Assembly: GCA_015485375.1 (NCBI GenBank)
Contig: WFTU01000359.1
Coordinates: 1 to 12,824, forward strand
Direction: 5' to 3'
Length of the DNA: 12,824 nucleotides
Source of the DNA: Paracoccaceae bacterium
GTDB lineage: Bacteria; Pseudomonadota; Alphaproteobacteria; Rhodobacterales; Rhodobacteraceae
Shown: positions 1-6,817 of the stretch, piece by piece
Position numbering within the stretch: position 1 is the first letter of the stretch
How the letters are laid out: each line of letters starts with the position of its first letter
Made by a program: the position numbers and the translations under genes
Notes under the pieces: model-generated
What the model saw: only the letters and a program-made list of their open reading frames with translations
Told to the model about the DNA's origin: nothing
The model's database searches: none

Positions 1-1
1 C

Positions 2-58
2 CTTTATGCCGGTTTCTGGAACCGGCAGTCGGGCGGCTTTATCGGAACGGACGAATGA
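2..58 (+). CDS. 3' end of an unidentified upstream gene (partial)
   Basis: An open frame enters from the left edge and stops at TGA 56-58, giving a C-terminal tail of 18 residues (LYAGFWNRQSGGFIGTDE). The stop overlaps the tlyA start in an ATGA arrangement, which is typical of translationally coupled neighbours and is the main reason for calling this frame rather than the other two open ones. The tail is too short to assign to a family. In related bacteria tlyA often follows isoprenoid genes such as dxs, but nothing visible here confirms that. Confidence 0.4.
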   Translation, partial: LYAGFWNRQSGGFIGTDE

Positions 59-780
59 TACAACGGCTGGATCAGGCATTGGTACGCGCGGGGCTGGCAG
101 ACAGCCGGTCCCGCGCGCAGGCATTGATTGCCGCTGGCGTGGTTCTGGTGGACGGCGTGGTGGCCAAAAAGCCCTCGCAAAAGGTCGGGGACGTAAAGCT
201 GGCACTCACCGGCAACCCCAACCCGTGGGTCTCGCGCGCGGCGCTGAAACTGGCGCACGCGCTCAAGGAATTCGATCTGTCTCCCGAAGGGGCCGTAGCG
301 CTGGACGTCGGCGCCTCCACCGGCGGTTTTACCGAGGTGCTTCTCGCCAATGGGGCGGCACAGGTTTATGCGCTCGATGTCGGCCACGGGCAGTTGCACG
401 GCAGACTGAAATCCGACCCGCGCGTGGTAAATATCGAAGGCGTGAATGCCCGCGATATCCCCGAGGGCCTGATCCCGCCTGTGGGCTGGATCGTCACAGA
501 CGTCTCGTTCATCTCGCTGGAAAAGGCGCTGCCCGCCGCCCTTTCTCTGGCCTGCACAGGCGCAACCCTCGTGGCCCTGATAAAACCGCAATTCGAGGTC
601 GGGCGTTCCGGCATCGGCAAGGGCGGAATCGTCAAGGACGCCACCGCGCAACAAGCTGTTCGCGAAAGGATCGAGACGTTCCTCGAGGCCGGAGGATGGC
701 AGGTCACCCACCGCGGCGACAGCCCGATCACCGGCAGCGACGGCAATCGCGAGTTTCTGGTCGCCGCATCAAAACGATAG
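55..780 (+). CDS. tlyA: TlyA family rRNA (cytidine-2'-O)-methyltransferase
   Basis: A 241-residue protein with an N-terminal S4 RNA-binding domain (about residues 3-60, RLDQALVRAGLADSRSRAQ onward) and a C-terminal FtsJ/RrmJ-fold SAM methyltransferase domain. The SAM site is LDVGASTGGFTE (83-94). A probable catalytic K-D-K-E set is K65 (SRAALKL), D149 (VTDVSF), K177 (LIKPQFE) and E233 (NREFLV). The family adds 2'-O-methyl groups to cytidines of 23S and, in some members, 16S rRNA; older annotations call it hemolysin A. The protein starts right at the S4 motif and ends just after the last catalytic motif. This resembles the short type I TlyA proteins, reported to modify only 23S rRNA; assigning this one to type I is inference. 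ATG 55 is the first start codon of its frame in the window and overlaps the upstream stop. The Shine-Dalgarno sequence is weak (GGA at 49-51), as expected for a coupled start. Confidence 0.93.
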   Translation: MIQRLDQALVRAGLADSRSRAQALIAAGVVLVDGVVAKKPSQKVGDVKLALTGNPNPWVSRAALKLAHALKEFDLSPEGAVALDVGASTGGFTEVLLANGAAQVYALDVGHGQLHGRLKSDPRVVNIEGVNARDIPEGLIPPVGWIVTDVSFISLEKALPAALSLACTGATLVALIKPQFEVGRSGIGKGGIVKDATAQQAVRERIETFLEAGGWQVTHRGDSPITGSDGNREFLVAASKR

Positions 781-802
781 ATCAATTTGTTCCCATTTTG
801 TC

Positions 803-821
803 CCGAGAGATAACCTCTCGG
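803..821. repeat. Perfect 7-bp inverted repeat between tlyA and motB
   Basis: CCGAGAG (803-809), a 5-nt loop, then CTCTCGG (815-821). The stem is perfect and GC-rich, but the following bases (taaccttt) are not a proper U-tract, so a rho-independent terminator for tlyA is only weakly supported. Its right arm overlaps the CtrA-like box at 810-825, so it could be a binding-site palindrome or chance. Confidence 0.45.
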
Positions 822-825
822 TAAC
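810..825 (+). promoter_or_regulatory. Degenerate CtrA-like box upstream of motB
   Basis: ATAA (810-813), 7 nt, then GTAAC (821-825). The CtrA consensus of alphaproteobacteria is TTAA-N7-TTAAC. The spacing is exact, but each half-site differs from it at its first base. The box lies 44 nt before the chosen motB start. Support comes mainly from the similar site in front of flgE. By itself it would not be convincing. Confidence 0.3.
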
Positions 826-869
826 CTTTGCCCTCCAGTCTGTCTCTGCGAAACGGGAGCGGTGGGGAA

Positions 870-1709
870 ATGGCGGAATCAAGTGACAATCGGCCGACAA
901 TTATCAAGCGCAAGAAGGTCGTCAAAGGCGGCGGGCATCACGGCGGCGCATGGAAAGTAGCCTATGCGGATTTCGTAACCGCGATGATGGCATTTTTCCT
1001 GCTGATGTGGCTGTTGAACGCCACTACGGAACAGCAGAGAAAGGGTTTGGCTGACTATTTCAATCCGACCATTCCGGTGTTTCGGGTTTCCGGCGGCGGC
1101 GAGGACGTTTTTGGCGGCAAGAGCATTTTTTCGCAAGAGAACCGGATGGGAAACACATCGGATACTCCGGATACCGAAGGATCGGGAGAGGTGCCGAAGG
1201 AGGATGCTCCGGCCGGTCCGGACGAGACTGGCGCAATATTCGCCGAGATTGAAAACCTTCTCAGGGGGGATAGCGGCGAAAGCATGGTAGCGGACCAGCT
1301 TTTGCAGCATGTCGCGACCCGGGTGACCGACGAGGGTTTGATCATAGAACTGTTTGATCTGGAGGGCTCGCCATTGTTTGTATCCGGGTCCATGGTGCCG
1401 ACCCCGGTAATGGAGGCGCTCCTTGCAATGGTTGCCGAGGTCATCGGCATCGTTTCCAACGAAATCGCCATTTCCGGAAATACGGATTCGCGAAACGCGG
1501 ACGGGCGCGATGCGTTCATACTTTCCTCCAACCGGGCGCAACTGGCGCGGCAGCGACTTCTGTCGAACGGAATTCCGGACGAAAGGATTCGCCGCGTAAC
1601 CGGAAATGCCGACCGCCTGCCCGTCAGTCCCGACGCCAGCGTTTTCAGAAACCGTCGCATCGAAATCACCTTGCTGCGCAGGCTTTCGGGGAAAAATACA
1701 AACAATTGA
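870..1709 (+). CDS. motB: Flagellar motor protein MotB
   Basis: The stator subunit that couples proton (or sodium) flow to flagellar rotation and anchors the stator to peptidoglycan. The 279-residue protein has a short basic cytoplasmic N-terminus (IIKRKKVVKGGGHHGG, 11-26), one membrane helix (about 29-50, VAYADFVTAMMAFFLLMWLL) carrying the conserved ion-binding Asp (D34), a low-complexity acidic linker (about 75-125), and an OmpA/MotB peptidoglycan-binding domain (about 155-270). Visible landmarks of that domain are SGNTDSR (202-208), SSNRAQLARQRL (219-230) and NRRIEI (261-266). The ATG at 870 is preferred over the TTG at 828: it gives the usual MotB N-terminus and has GGGAG at 855-859 upstream. 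Its stator partner motA is not adjacent and must lie outside the window. A 73-nt gap separates it from flgE. Confidence 0.93.
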   Translation: MAESSDNRPTIIKRKKVVKGGGHHGGAWKVAYADFVTAMMAFFLLMWLLNATTEQQRKGLADYFNPTIPVFRVSGGGEDVFGGKSIFSQENRMGNTSDTPDTEGSGEVPKEDAPAGPDETGAIFAEIENLLRGDSGESMVADQLLQHVATRVTDEGLIIELFDLEGSPLFVSGSMVPTPVMEALLAMVAEVIGIVSNEIAISGNTDSRNADGRDAFILSSNRAQLARQRLLSNGIPDERIRRVTGNADRLPVSPDASVFRNRRIEITLLRRLSGKNTNN

Positions 1710-1714
1710 ATCTG

Positions 1715-1730
1715 TTAGCAGAATGTTAAC
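1715..1730 (+). promoter_or_regulatory. CtrA-like box upstream of flgE
   Basis: TTAG (1715-1718), 7 nt, then TTAAC (1726-1730), one mismatch from the CtrA consensus TTAA-N7-TTAAC. It begins 5 nt after the motB stop and ends 52 nt before the flgE ATG, a sensible position for a promoter element. GATAGT at 1742-1747 could be a -10 element (4 of 6 bases match TATAAT). CtrA controls motility genes in roseobacters and other alphaproteobacteria. That this site is bound is inference. Confidence 0.45.
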
Positions 1731-1782
1731 TCTCGCGCCCCGATAGTGGGCAAAACGACCATAGCTGTCAGAAGGGCATATT

Positions 1783-3084
1783 ATGACCATTTCTTCTTCC
1801 CTGAATGCCGGAGTGACCGGCCTGAATGTCAACGCAAGCAAACTTGCAACGATTGCGGACAATATCGCGAACTCCGGAACCTACGGATACAAACGGGCAG
1901 ACGCGGATTTTTCCGCAGTGTCGCTGACACAGGGCAAGGGCAAGTATACCGCAGGCGGGGTTACGGTCTCGACGTTTCGCGATATCACAACGCAGGGTTC
2001 GTTAACGACGACATCCAACCCGACAGATATCGCGATTGCCGGCCGCGGAATGCTGCCGGTAACCACAACCGCAGCACTGGGACAGACCGGCGGGACCTAT
2101 CCGTTGATGATGACAACCACCGGATCATTCCAGCCCGACAGCAACGGGATACTCACATCGCAAAGTGGTCTGGCACTGATGGGCTGGCCCGCTGCATCCG
2201 ACGGCACAATCCCTGCGCAACCGCGGGATAGCGCAGCGGGACTGGAGCCGGTATTTGTAAAACTCAACCAGTTTGCAGCCAACCCCACCACGCAGATCGG
2301 CCTCGGCGTAAACCTGCCTGCAGTCGCGACCGAAGCCGGTGCTTCTGGCGCCCCGCTCGAAATTTCAATGGAATACTTTGACAACCTCGGCACGACCAAA
2401 ACCGTAACGGCGCGCTTCACCCCGGTTATTCCCGCTACCGGCCAGTCCAATGCATGGACCATGGAGATTGTTGATCAGGCCAGCGGCACAACTCCGGTGG
2501 CGGAGTTTTCCCTGACGTTCAACGATACACCGACCCAGGGTGGCTCGATTGCTACAGTAGCACCGGTTTTCGGGGGAACTTATGATTCCGCTACCGGCAA
2601 CATCTCGGTCGCTTTTGCAAGCGGCCCCGTGGACATCGAAGTCGGGGTCCCCGGATCGACAACGCGCCTGACGCAGATGTCCGCCGAGTTCGCTCCCATT
2701 TCCTTGTCAAAAAACGGGGCACCGACAGGAAACCTGACCTCCGTCGAGATTGACGAAAACGGTTATATCTCGGCGATCTACGATAGCGGGTTTTCACGGG
2801 TAATCTATCAGGTCCCCTTGATTGATGTTCCGAACCCGAACGGCTTGAATGCCCTGAGCAATCAGACGTTCTCGCTCTCCCAGTCGAGTGGTCCGATGTA
2901 TTTATGGGATGCCGGTTCGGGCCCGACGGGGTCCATGGTTGGCTACGCCCGTGAAGAATCCACGACGGATATTGCGAGAGAGTTGACCGCTTTGATCCAA
3001 ACGCAGCGGGCGTATTCCTCGAACGCGAAAATCATCCAGACGGTTGATGAGATGCTTCAGGAAACAACGAATATCAAACGCTAG
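1783..3084 (+). CDS. flgE: Flagellar hook protein FlgE
   Basis: The subunit that polymerises into the flexible hook joining the basal-body rod to the filament, exported by the flagellar type III apparatus. The 433-residue protein has the rod/hook N-terminal motif (residues 5-41: SLNAGVTGLNVNASKLATIA, then DNIANSGTYGYKRA) and the matching C-terminal heptad-rich helix (about 390-433, with ARELTALIQTQRAYSSNAKI). The centre (about 130-370) is a Ser/Thr/Gly-rich, beta-strand-like region, as in FlgE D1/D2 domains. It is somewhat longer than the enterobacterial protein (about 400 residues). There is no cleavable signal peptide, as expected for an axial protein. Its start has AAGGG at 1772-1776 with a 6-nt spacer. 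FlgF and FlgG share the terminal motifs, but length and the neighbouring flgK and flgL favour FlgE. flgK follows after 15 nt, so the two are probably cotranscribed. Confidence 0.92.
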   Translation: MTISSSLNAGVTGLNVNASKLATIADNIANSGTYGYKRADADFSAVSLTQGKGKYTAGGVTVSTFRDITTQGSLTTTSNPTDIAIAGRGMLPVTTTAALGQTGGTYPLMMTTTGSFQPDSNGILTSQSGLALMGWPAASDGTIPAQPRDSAAGLEPVFVKLNQFAANPTTQIGLGVNLPAVATEAGASGAPLEISMEYFDNLGTTKTVTARFTPVIPATGQSNAWTMEIVDQASGTTPVAEFSLTFNDTPTQGGSIATVAPVFGGTYDSATGNISVAFASGPVDIEVGVPGSTTRLTQMSAEFAPISLSKNGAPTGNLTSVEIDENGYISAIYDSGFSRVIYQVPLIDVPNPNGLNALSNQTFSLSQSSGPMYLWDAGSGPTGSMVGYAREESTTDIARELTALIQTQRAYSSNAKIIQTVDEMLQETTNIKR

Positions 3085-3099
3085 ATCAAGGATACCCCG

Positions 3100-4545
3100 G
3101 TGAGTATTTCCATCGCTCTTTCCAATGCCTATTCTGGATTGTTCACAGTTTCCAAAAATGCGGAGATTGTTTCAAGTAACGTCGCGAACGCCCGGACGGA
3201 AAACTACAGCCGGCAAGAGGCGGTGTTGTCGAATACCCGTGGCGGGGTTGCTATAAAGAGCATATCACGCGCGCAAGACGCGGGCATCACCGCCACCCGT
3301 AGAGCATTCGACGCCGAGCAAGCAGGTCGTGCGATCGAGTCTCGCGCATATGATAGAATTTCCGGCACTGTCGGTTTGCCTGGTGAACCTGGCGCGCTGG
3401 CTACTTTATTTTCCGATCTGGAGGTGGCGTTTGTAAATTTGCAGAACGCACCGGATTCCGGTGTTTTGCAGGGTAGGGTCGTGAATGCAGCCAAGCGCAT
3501 CACAGAAGGCTTTCGACAAATTTCCGACGAGATTTCGGCAACGCGGCTTTCTGCAGACAAAGACATCTTACGGCAGGTCGGGATCGTCAACGAGTCGTTG
3601 CGCAGAATCGAGAGCCTGAACAAGGATATTCGTACACTTTCGACATCGGACCAGAATGCCGCGCGCCTGCAGGATGAAAGGCAGGCGCTAATCGACAAAG
3701 TTAACTCTATCATTCCGGTCAGGCTAAGCTTCTCGGATTCCGGTGATGTGTCGCTGTTTGCCCGTGGTGGGGTTGTCCTTTTGAACGGTTCCTCACGCGA
3801 GCTGACGTTTTCCCCGGTTTCGGCAATTACGCCGGCGATGTCGTATTCGGCCGGGTCCCTGTCAGGTATTTCTGTCGAAGGCACACCAATAAACGTTACC
3901 AACGAAAACGCCCCTTTGGGAGGAGGTGCACTTGCAGCCAATTTGCGCGTTCGGGATGTTATTGCGCCCGGAATGCAGACCCAATTGGATGCGCTTGCCC
4001 GCGACTTCATAGAGCGCTTTCAAAATTCGTCCATTGATACCACCCTTGCTGCCGGAGATCCGGCATTGATTACGGATGACAATAACGTATTTTCAACCCC
4101 GAACGAACTTGGACTATCGAGCCGACTGAAAGTTAACGCTTTGGTCGATATCACCAATGGCGGTGAATTGTGGCGCTTACGAGACGGGTTAGGTGCGGCC
4201 TCACCGGGTTTTGCCGGCGACGCAGCTCTGGTATCCCGATTGAAGGGCGCATTTTCCACGCCCGAGCCGGCTCAAACCGGAATGGGAATCGATATTGATA
4301 TGTCATCCTTCGGATTTGCCAGCGAAATATCTTCGCTGTGGATTTCTGCTTCGAGCATTTCTGAGGAACGACTGTCACTTGCATCCGCAGCGCTGGAAGC
4401 AGCGCGACAATCCGAAATAGATATTTCAGGAGTTGATACCGACCAGGAGATGCAGGCGCTGATTGAAATAGAACAGGCATACGCAGCGAATGCACGCGTA
4501 ATTTCAGTTGTCGACCAGCTAATGCAAAGCTTGCTGGAGATCTAG
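3100..4545 (+). CDS. flgK: Flagellar hook-associated protein 1 (FlgK)
   Basis: The first hook-filament junction protein (HAP1), assembled at the hook tip before FlgL. The 481-residue protein opens with the axial-protein motif (about 6-40: ALSNAYSGLFTVSKNAEI, then SSNVANARTENYSRQE). It ends with the FlgK C-terminal helix (about 435-481), including the stretch DTDQEMQALIEIEQAYAANA (residues about 445-464) and VVDQLMQSLLEI. A coiled-coil-like segment lies at roughly 140-210. The start is GTG 3100, served by AAGGA (3088-3092) at 7 nt, right after the flgE stop. The flgK stop TAG is immediately followed by the flgL ATG. By eye, flgK and flgL are less GC-rich than tlyA. The order flgE-flgK-flgL is standard, and I have no doubt about the identity. 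Confidence 0.94.
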   Translation: MSISIALSNAYSGLFTVSKNAEIVSSNVANARTENYSRQEAVLSNTRGGVAIKSISRAQDAGITATRRAFDAEQAGRAIESRAYDRISGTVGLPGEPGALATLFSDLEVAFVNLQNAPDSGVLQGRVVNAAKRITEGFRQISDEISATRLSADKDILRQVGIVNESLRRIESLNKDIRTLSTSDQNAARLQDERQALIDKVNSIIPVRLSFSDSGDVSLFARGGVVLLNGSSRELTFSPVSAITPAMSYSAGSLSGISVEGTPINVTNENAPLGGGALAANLRVRDVIAPGMQTQLDALARDFIERFQNSSIDTTLAAGDPALITDDNNVFSTPNELGLSSRLKVNALVDITNGGELWRLRDGLGAASPGFAGDAALVSRLKGAFSTPEPAQTGMGIDIDMSSFGFASEISSLWISASSISEERLSLASAALEAARQSEIDISGVDTDQEMQALIEIEQAYAANARVISVVDQLMQSLLEI

Positions 4546-5556
4546 ATGACAACTTTTCCAACCCCCGATTTATTGACATCCATCCAGATGAAATCTCGCC
4601 AATCTTTACTAAAGTCACAATTGGCAGTTGCGTCTCTTGAACTCTCAAGCGGCGAGAAGGGCTCGGCCGCAATATCGGCTTCCGGAGAGATCTCCCAGCT
4701 ATTCGGGATTGAACAGAAGCTGGAAACTCTAAACGCTGATGTGGAGATATTGAAGGTCGCCGGAGGAAAGGCAAATCTGGTACAGCTTGGTTTGGAGAAA
4801 ATAAGCGAAGGATTAACATCGTTCGCCGAAAAAGGGTTTTCTATTTTGCCCACAGCCAATGCGGGGTCGATAGCGAAAGTTGCGCGCTACGCGAAGGAAG
4901 CGCTGGCCGTGTCAATGTCGGCGCTCAACGTCAAATTTGGCCGTCACGCAGTTTTTGCGGGTGCTGCCGTAGCGGAAAATGCTGTAGCGCCGGTCGATGC
5001 TCTACTTGCAGACATATCTTCGATAGTCGCCGGAGCCAGTGATGCCACTTCGGTGATAGCCCAGATCGATACCTATTTTATGAGTTCCGGCGGTGGCTTT
5101 GAAACCAACATTTATCGTGGTGCACCACAAGCGGCCCCACCATCGGTATTGATGGATGGTCAGGCGTATGAAACTTCTCTTCGCGCCGACTCAGACGAAA
5201 CCCGGGAGGCACTAAGGTCTTTGGCACTCGGGTTTGCCGCTGGTTCGCCGTCCGGATCATTGGGGCTGATCGCGAGAAGTAGATTGCTGGAGGAGGCGAG
5301 TATTGCTGCCGTACAGGCAAACAAAGACATCGTTGATGTGCGTGGAGGGATTGGCTCTACAGAAGAGGCGATTGAGCAAAGCATGGCTTTTACGCGATCA
5401 CTAAAAGTATCTACAGAACTGGAGCGCTCGAACATCCGTTCTGTGGAGCCGTTTGAGGTGGCAACGCGCATTGAGGCGCTTCAGTTGCAGCTAGAATCCG
5501 TTTACACGCTAACTTCCCGCCTCGCTGACCTGTCGTTAACAAAGTATCTGAGGTAG
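4546..5556 (+). CDS. flgL: Flagellar hook-associated protein 3 / flagellin-like (FlgL)
   Basis: The second hook-filament junction protein (HAP3), a flagellin homologue placed between FlgK and the filament. The 336-residue protein has flagellin-type terminal helices: an N-terminal one (about 8-75, LLTSIQMKSRQSLLKSQLAV and following residues) and a C-terminal one (about 270-336, including EEAIEQSMAFTRSLKVSTEL and ATRIEALQLQLESVYTLTSR). The centre is variable. It could be confused with flagellin from the fold alone, but the position directly behind flgK, the single copy and the moderate similarity to flagellin termini favour FlgL. The ATG directly abuts the flgK TAG; its Shine-Dalgarno (GGAG, 4536-4539) lies inside flgK, so translation is probably coupled. 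flgI follows after 3 nt. Confidence 0.88.
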   Translation: MTTFPTPDLLTSIQMKSRQSLLKSQLAVASLELSSGEKGSAAISASGEISQLFGIEQKLETLNADVEILKVAGGKANLVQLGLEKISEGLTSFAEKGFSILPTANAGSIAKVARYAKEALAVSMSALNVKFGRHAVFAGAAVAENAVAPVDALLADISSIVAGASDATSVIAQIDTYFMSSGGGFETNIYRGAPQAAPPSVLMDGQAYETSLRADSDETREALRSLALGFAAGSPSGSLGLIARSRLLEEASIAAVQANKDIVDVRGGIGSTEEAIEQSMAFTRSLKVSTELERSNIRSVEPFEVATRIEALQLQLESVYTLTSRLADLSLTKYLR

Positions 5557-5559
5557 TCT

Positions 5560-6681
5560 GTGAGGGCGCGTTTCAAATTCCTGTTTCCTCTGTACGTTCT
5601 GTTTTCTGTCGTATCGGCTTTTCCCCTCGCTGCGGGAGAGGCGCGTATCAAGGATTTGGTGGAGTTCGACGGAGTTCGTGGAAATGATCTGGTGGGGTAT
5701 GGATTGGTCGTTGGTTTGAATGGAACCGGCGATGGTATGCGTAACTCGCCGTTTACCGAGGAGGCGCTCTCCAATTTACTGGAACGGCTGGGGATCAATA
5801 TTTCCGGTGAGCAAATTCGCCCCAAGAACGTGGCCGCTGTTCTGGTAACCGCCACGCTCCCGCCCTTTGTTCGGGCGGGGGCACAAATTGATGTGAATGT
5901 CTCTGCCATAGGCGATTCAAAGAGTCTTTCTGGCGGGACACTTATTATGACACCCCTGAACGCGGCGGATGGCAATATTTATGCAGTGGCGCAAGGTTCG
6001 ATTCTGGCGGGTGGTGTCTCGGTATCCGGGGATGCGGCGCAGGTTACGCGCGGGGTTCCGACGGCGGGGGTTATTCCATCTGGCGCGCGGGTGGAGCGGG
6101 AAATCGAGTTCGTACTCGACGAGATGCGCGTATTGCGATTGGCTGTTCGCGATCCCGACTTTACGACCGCAGCGCGAATTGAGGTTGCCATAAACGAGTA
6201 CTTTTCAAAACCCGTCGCCCGCATGCTGGATTCTGGCACTGTCGAGCTGGATATAGCTGCTGCGGAGGTCCGGAGCCCTGCGCATCTGATCAGTATGCTC
6301 GAAAACCTCAAGGTAGAACCGGCACAAAAGGCAAGAGTTGTAGTCGATCAACGGTCGGGAACAATCGTATTGGGTGCGGATGTCCGGATATCGCAAGTTG
6401 CCATCTCACAAGGGGGGCTGACGTTGCGCGTTCAGGAAGATCCGCTGGTTGTCCAACCTAATCCGTTCTCTCAAGGTGGTAGTCCAATCGTGGTGCCACG
6501 AACCACGGTCGGAATAGAAGAGGGCCGCGGAAAGGGCCTCGCGATTGTCGAAGACTCTGTAACACTTCCAGAAGTTATAGCAGGACTGAACGCATTGGGC
6601 GTGTCTACGCGCGATATGATAGATATACTTAAGGCAATTAAAGCGGCTGGCGCTTTACATGCAGAGTTCATAGTGCAGTAG
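5560..6681 (+). CDS. flgI: Flagellar P-ring protein FlgI
   Basis: The periplasmic P-ring subunit that forms, with the L-ring (FlgH), the bushing around the rod in the peptidoglycan layer. The 373-residue precursor begins with a Sec signal peptide: a basic start (MRARFK), a hydrophobic core (about 7-20), and probable cleavage around residues 25-26 (PLAAGEARI). The mature protein opens with ARIKDLVEFDGVRGNDLVGY followed by a GLVVGLNGTGD motif, diagnostic of FlgI. Other family landmarks are NVAAVLVTATLPPF (about 89-102), RSGTIVLGADVRI (about 265-277) and the C-terminal LNALGVSTRDMIDILKAIKA. The length is close to the usual 365-370. GTG 5560 is used as start because the signal peptide begins there, 3 nt behind the flgL stop. 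The usual partners flgA and flgH are not in the window. Confidence 0.95.
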   Translation: MRARFKFLFPLYVLFSVVSAFPLAAGEARIKDLVEFDGVRGNDLVGYGLVVGLNGTGDGMRNSPFTEEALSNLLERLGINISGEQIRPKNVAAVLVTATLPPFVRAGAQIDVNVSAIGDSKSLSGGTLIMTPLNAADGNIYAVAQGSILAGGVSVSGDAAQVTRGVPTAGVIPSGARVEREIEFVLDEMRVLRLAVRDPDFTTAARIEVAINEYFSKPVARMLDSGTVELDIAAAEVRSPAHLISMLENLKVEPAQKARVVVDQRSGTIVLGADVRISQVAISQGGLTLRVQEDPLVVQPNPFSQGGSPIVVPRTTVGIEEGRGKGLAIVEDSVTLPEVIAGLNALGVSTRDMIDILKAIKAAGALHAEFIVQ

Positions 6682-6768
6682 AGAGCAAACGTGTCGCGAT
6701 AAATTTAAAATATGAAAAAAATTCGCAACATTTATCTTGCCTGCAGTAACGGCATCTGCCATTAATAG

Positions 6769-6782
6769 ACCGAACGGTCGGC
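6769..6782. promoter_or_regulatory. PaaR/TetR-type operator palindrome
   Basis: ACCGAACGGTCGGC matches the published PaaR-type pattern ACCG-NN-CG-NN-CGGT at all but the last base. The symmetry extends outward: TAAT on the left (6763-6766) mirrors ATTA on the right (6785-6788). PaaR is a TetR-family repressor of phenylacetate genes, released by phenylacetyl-CoA. The site lies 35 nt before the first paa start and next to the candidate -10, a typical repressor position. No paaR gene is in the window. Binding is inferred from pattern and context. Confidence 0.5.
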
Positions 6783-6807
6783 TAATTACGAGAATAGGCC
6801 GCTTGCT

Positions 6808-6812
6808 GGAGG
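6808..6812 (+). promoter_or_regulatory. Ribosome binding site that fixes the thiolase start
   Basis: GGAGG, 5 nt before ATG 6818. It decides against the in-frame start at 6737, which would add 27 residues that lie upstream of the thiolase fold and are encoded by the promoter/operator DNA. Confidence 0.75.
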
Positions 6813-6817
6813 TATCT

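Larger units (their letters stand above)
6682..6817. promoter_or_regulatory. Regulatory gap between flgI and the paa operon
   Basis: 136 nt without a gene. The first part (about 6696-6736) is strikingly AT-rich, with a run of A (6714-6720) and a 7-bp inverted repeat, GATAAAT (6698-6704) and ATTTATC (6730-6736). There is no GC-rich hairpin plus U-tract, so I see no terminator for flgI. A possible sigma-70 promoter is TTGCCT (6737-6742) with an AT-rich -10 candidate around 6760-6767, just before the palindrome at 6769-6782. The promoter reading is tentative; the role as the paa control region follows from position. Confidence 0.5.

Noticed and set aside
4..711. Minus-strand 235-codon frame opposite tlyA
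   Set aside because: Shadow of a GC-rich gene; no family motifs.
6..824. Plus-strand 272-codon frame covering all of tlyA in another phase
   Set aside because: Arg/Gly-rich translation without domains. The tlyA frame carries the S4 and methyltransferase motifs and has the ATGA-coupled start.
803..830. Rho-independent terminator for tlyA
   Set aside because: The stem is good, but only a short mixed taaccttt follows instead of a U-run. It is kept as an inverted repeat only.
879..1862. Minus-strand open frame of 327 codons opposite motB
   Set aside because: It lies entirely against motB, its spacer and the flgE start, which are unmistakable. The translation is rich in Arg, His and Cys with no recognisable domain, as is typical of shadow frames.
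3690..4140. Further GTTAAC half-sites inside flgK (near 3700 and 4132) as CtrA boxes
   Set aside because: They lack a second half-site at the 7-nt spacing and lie inside coding sequence.
4151..4819. Minus-strand 222-codon frame across the flgK-flgL junction
   Set aside because: Antisense to two genes with clear axial-protein motifs; no domain and no plausible ribosome binding site noted.
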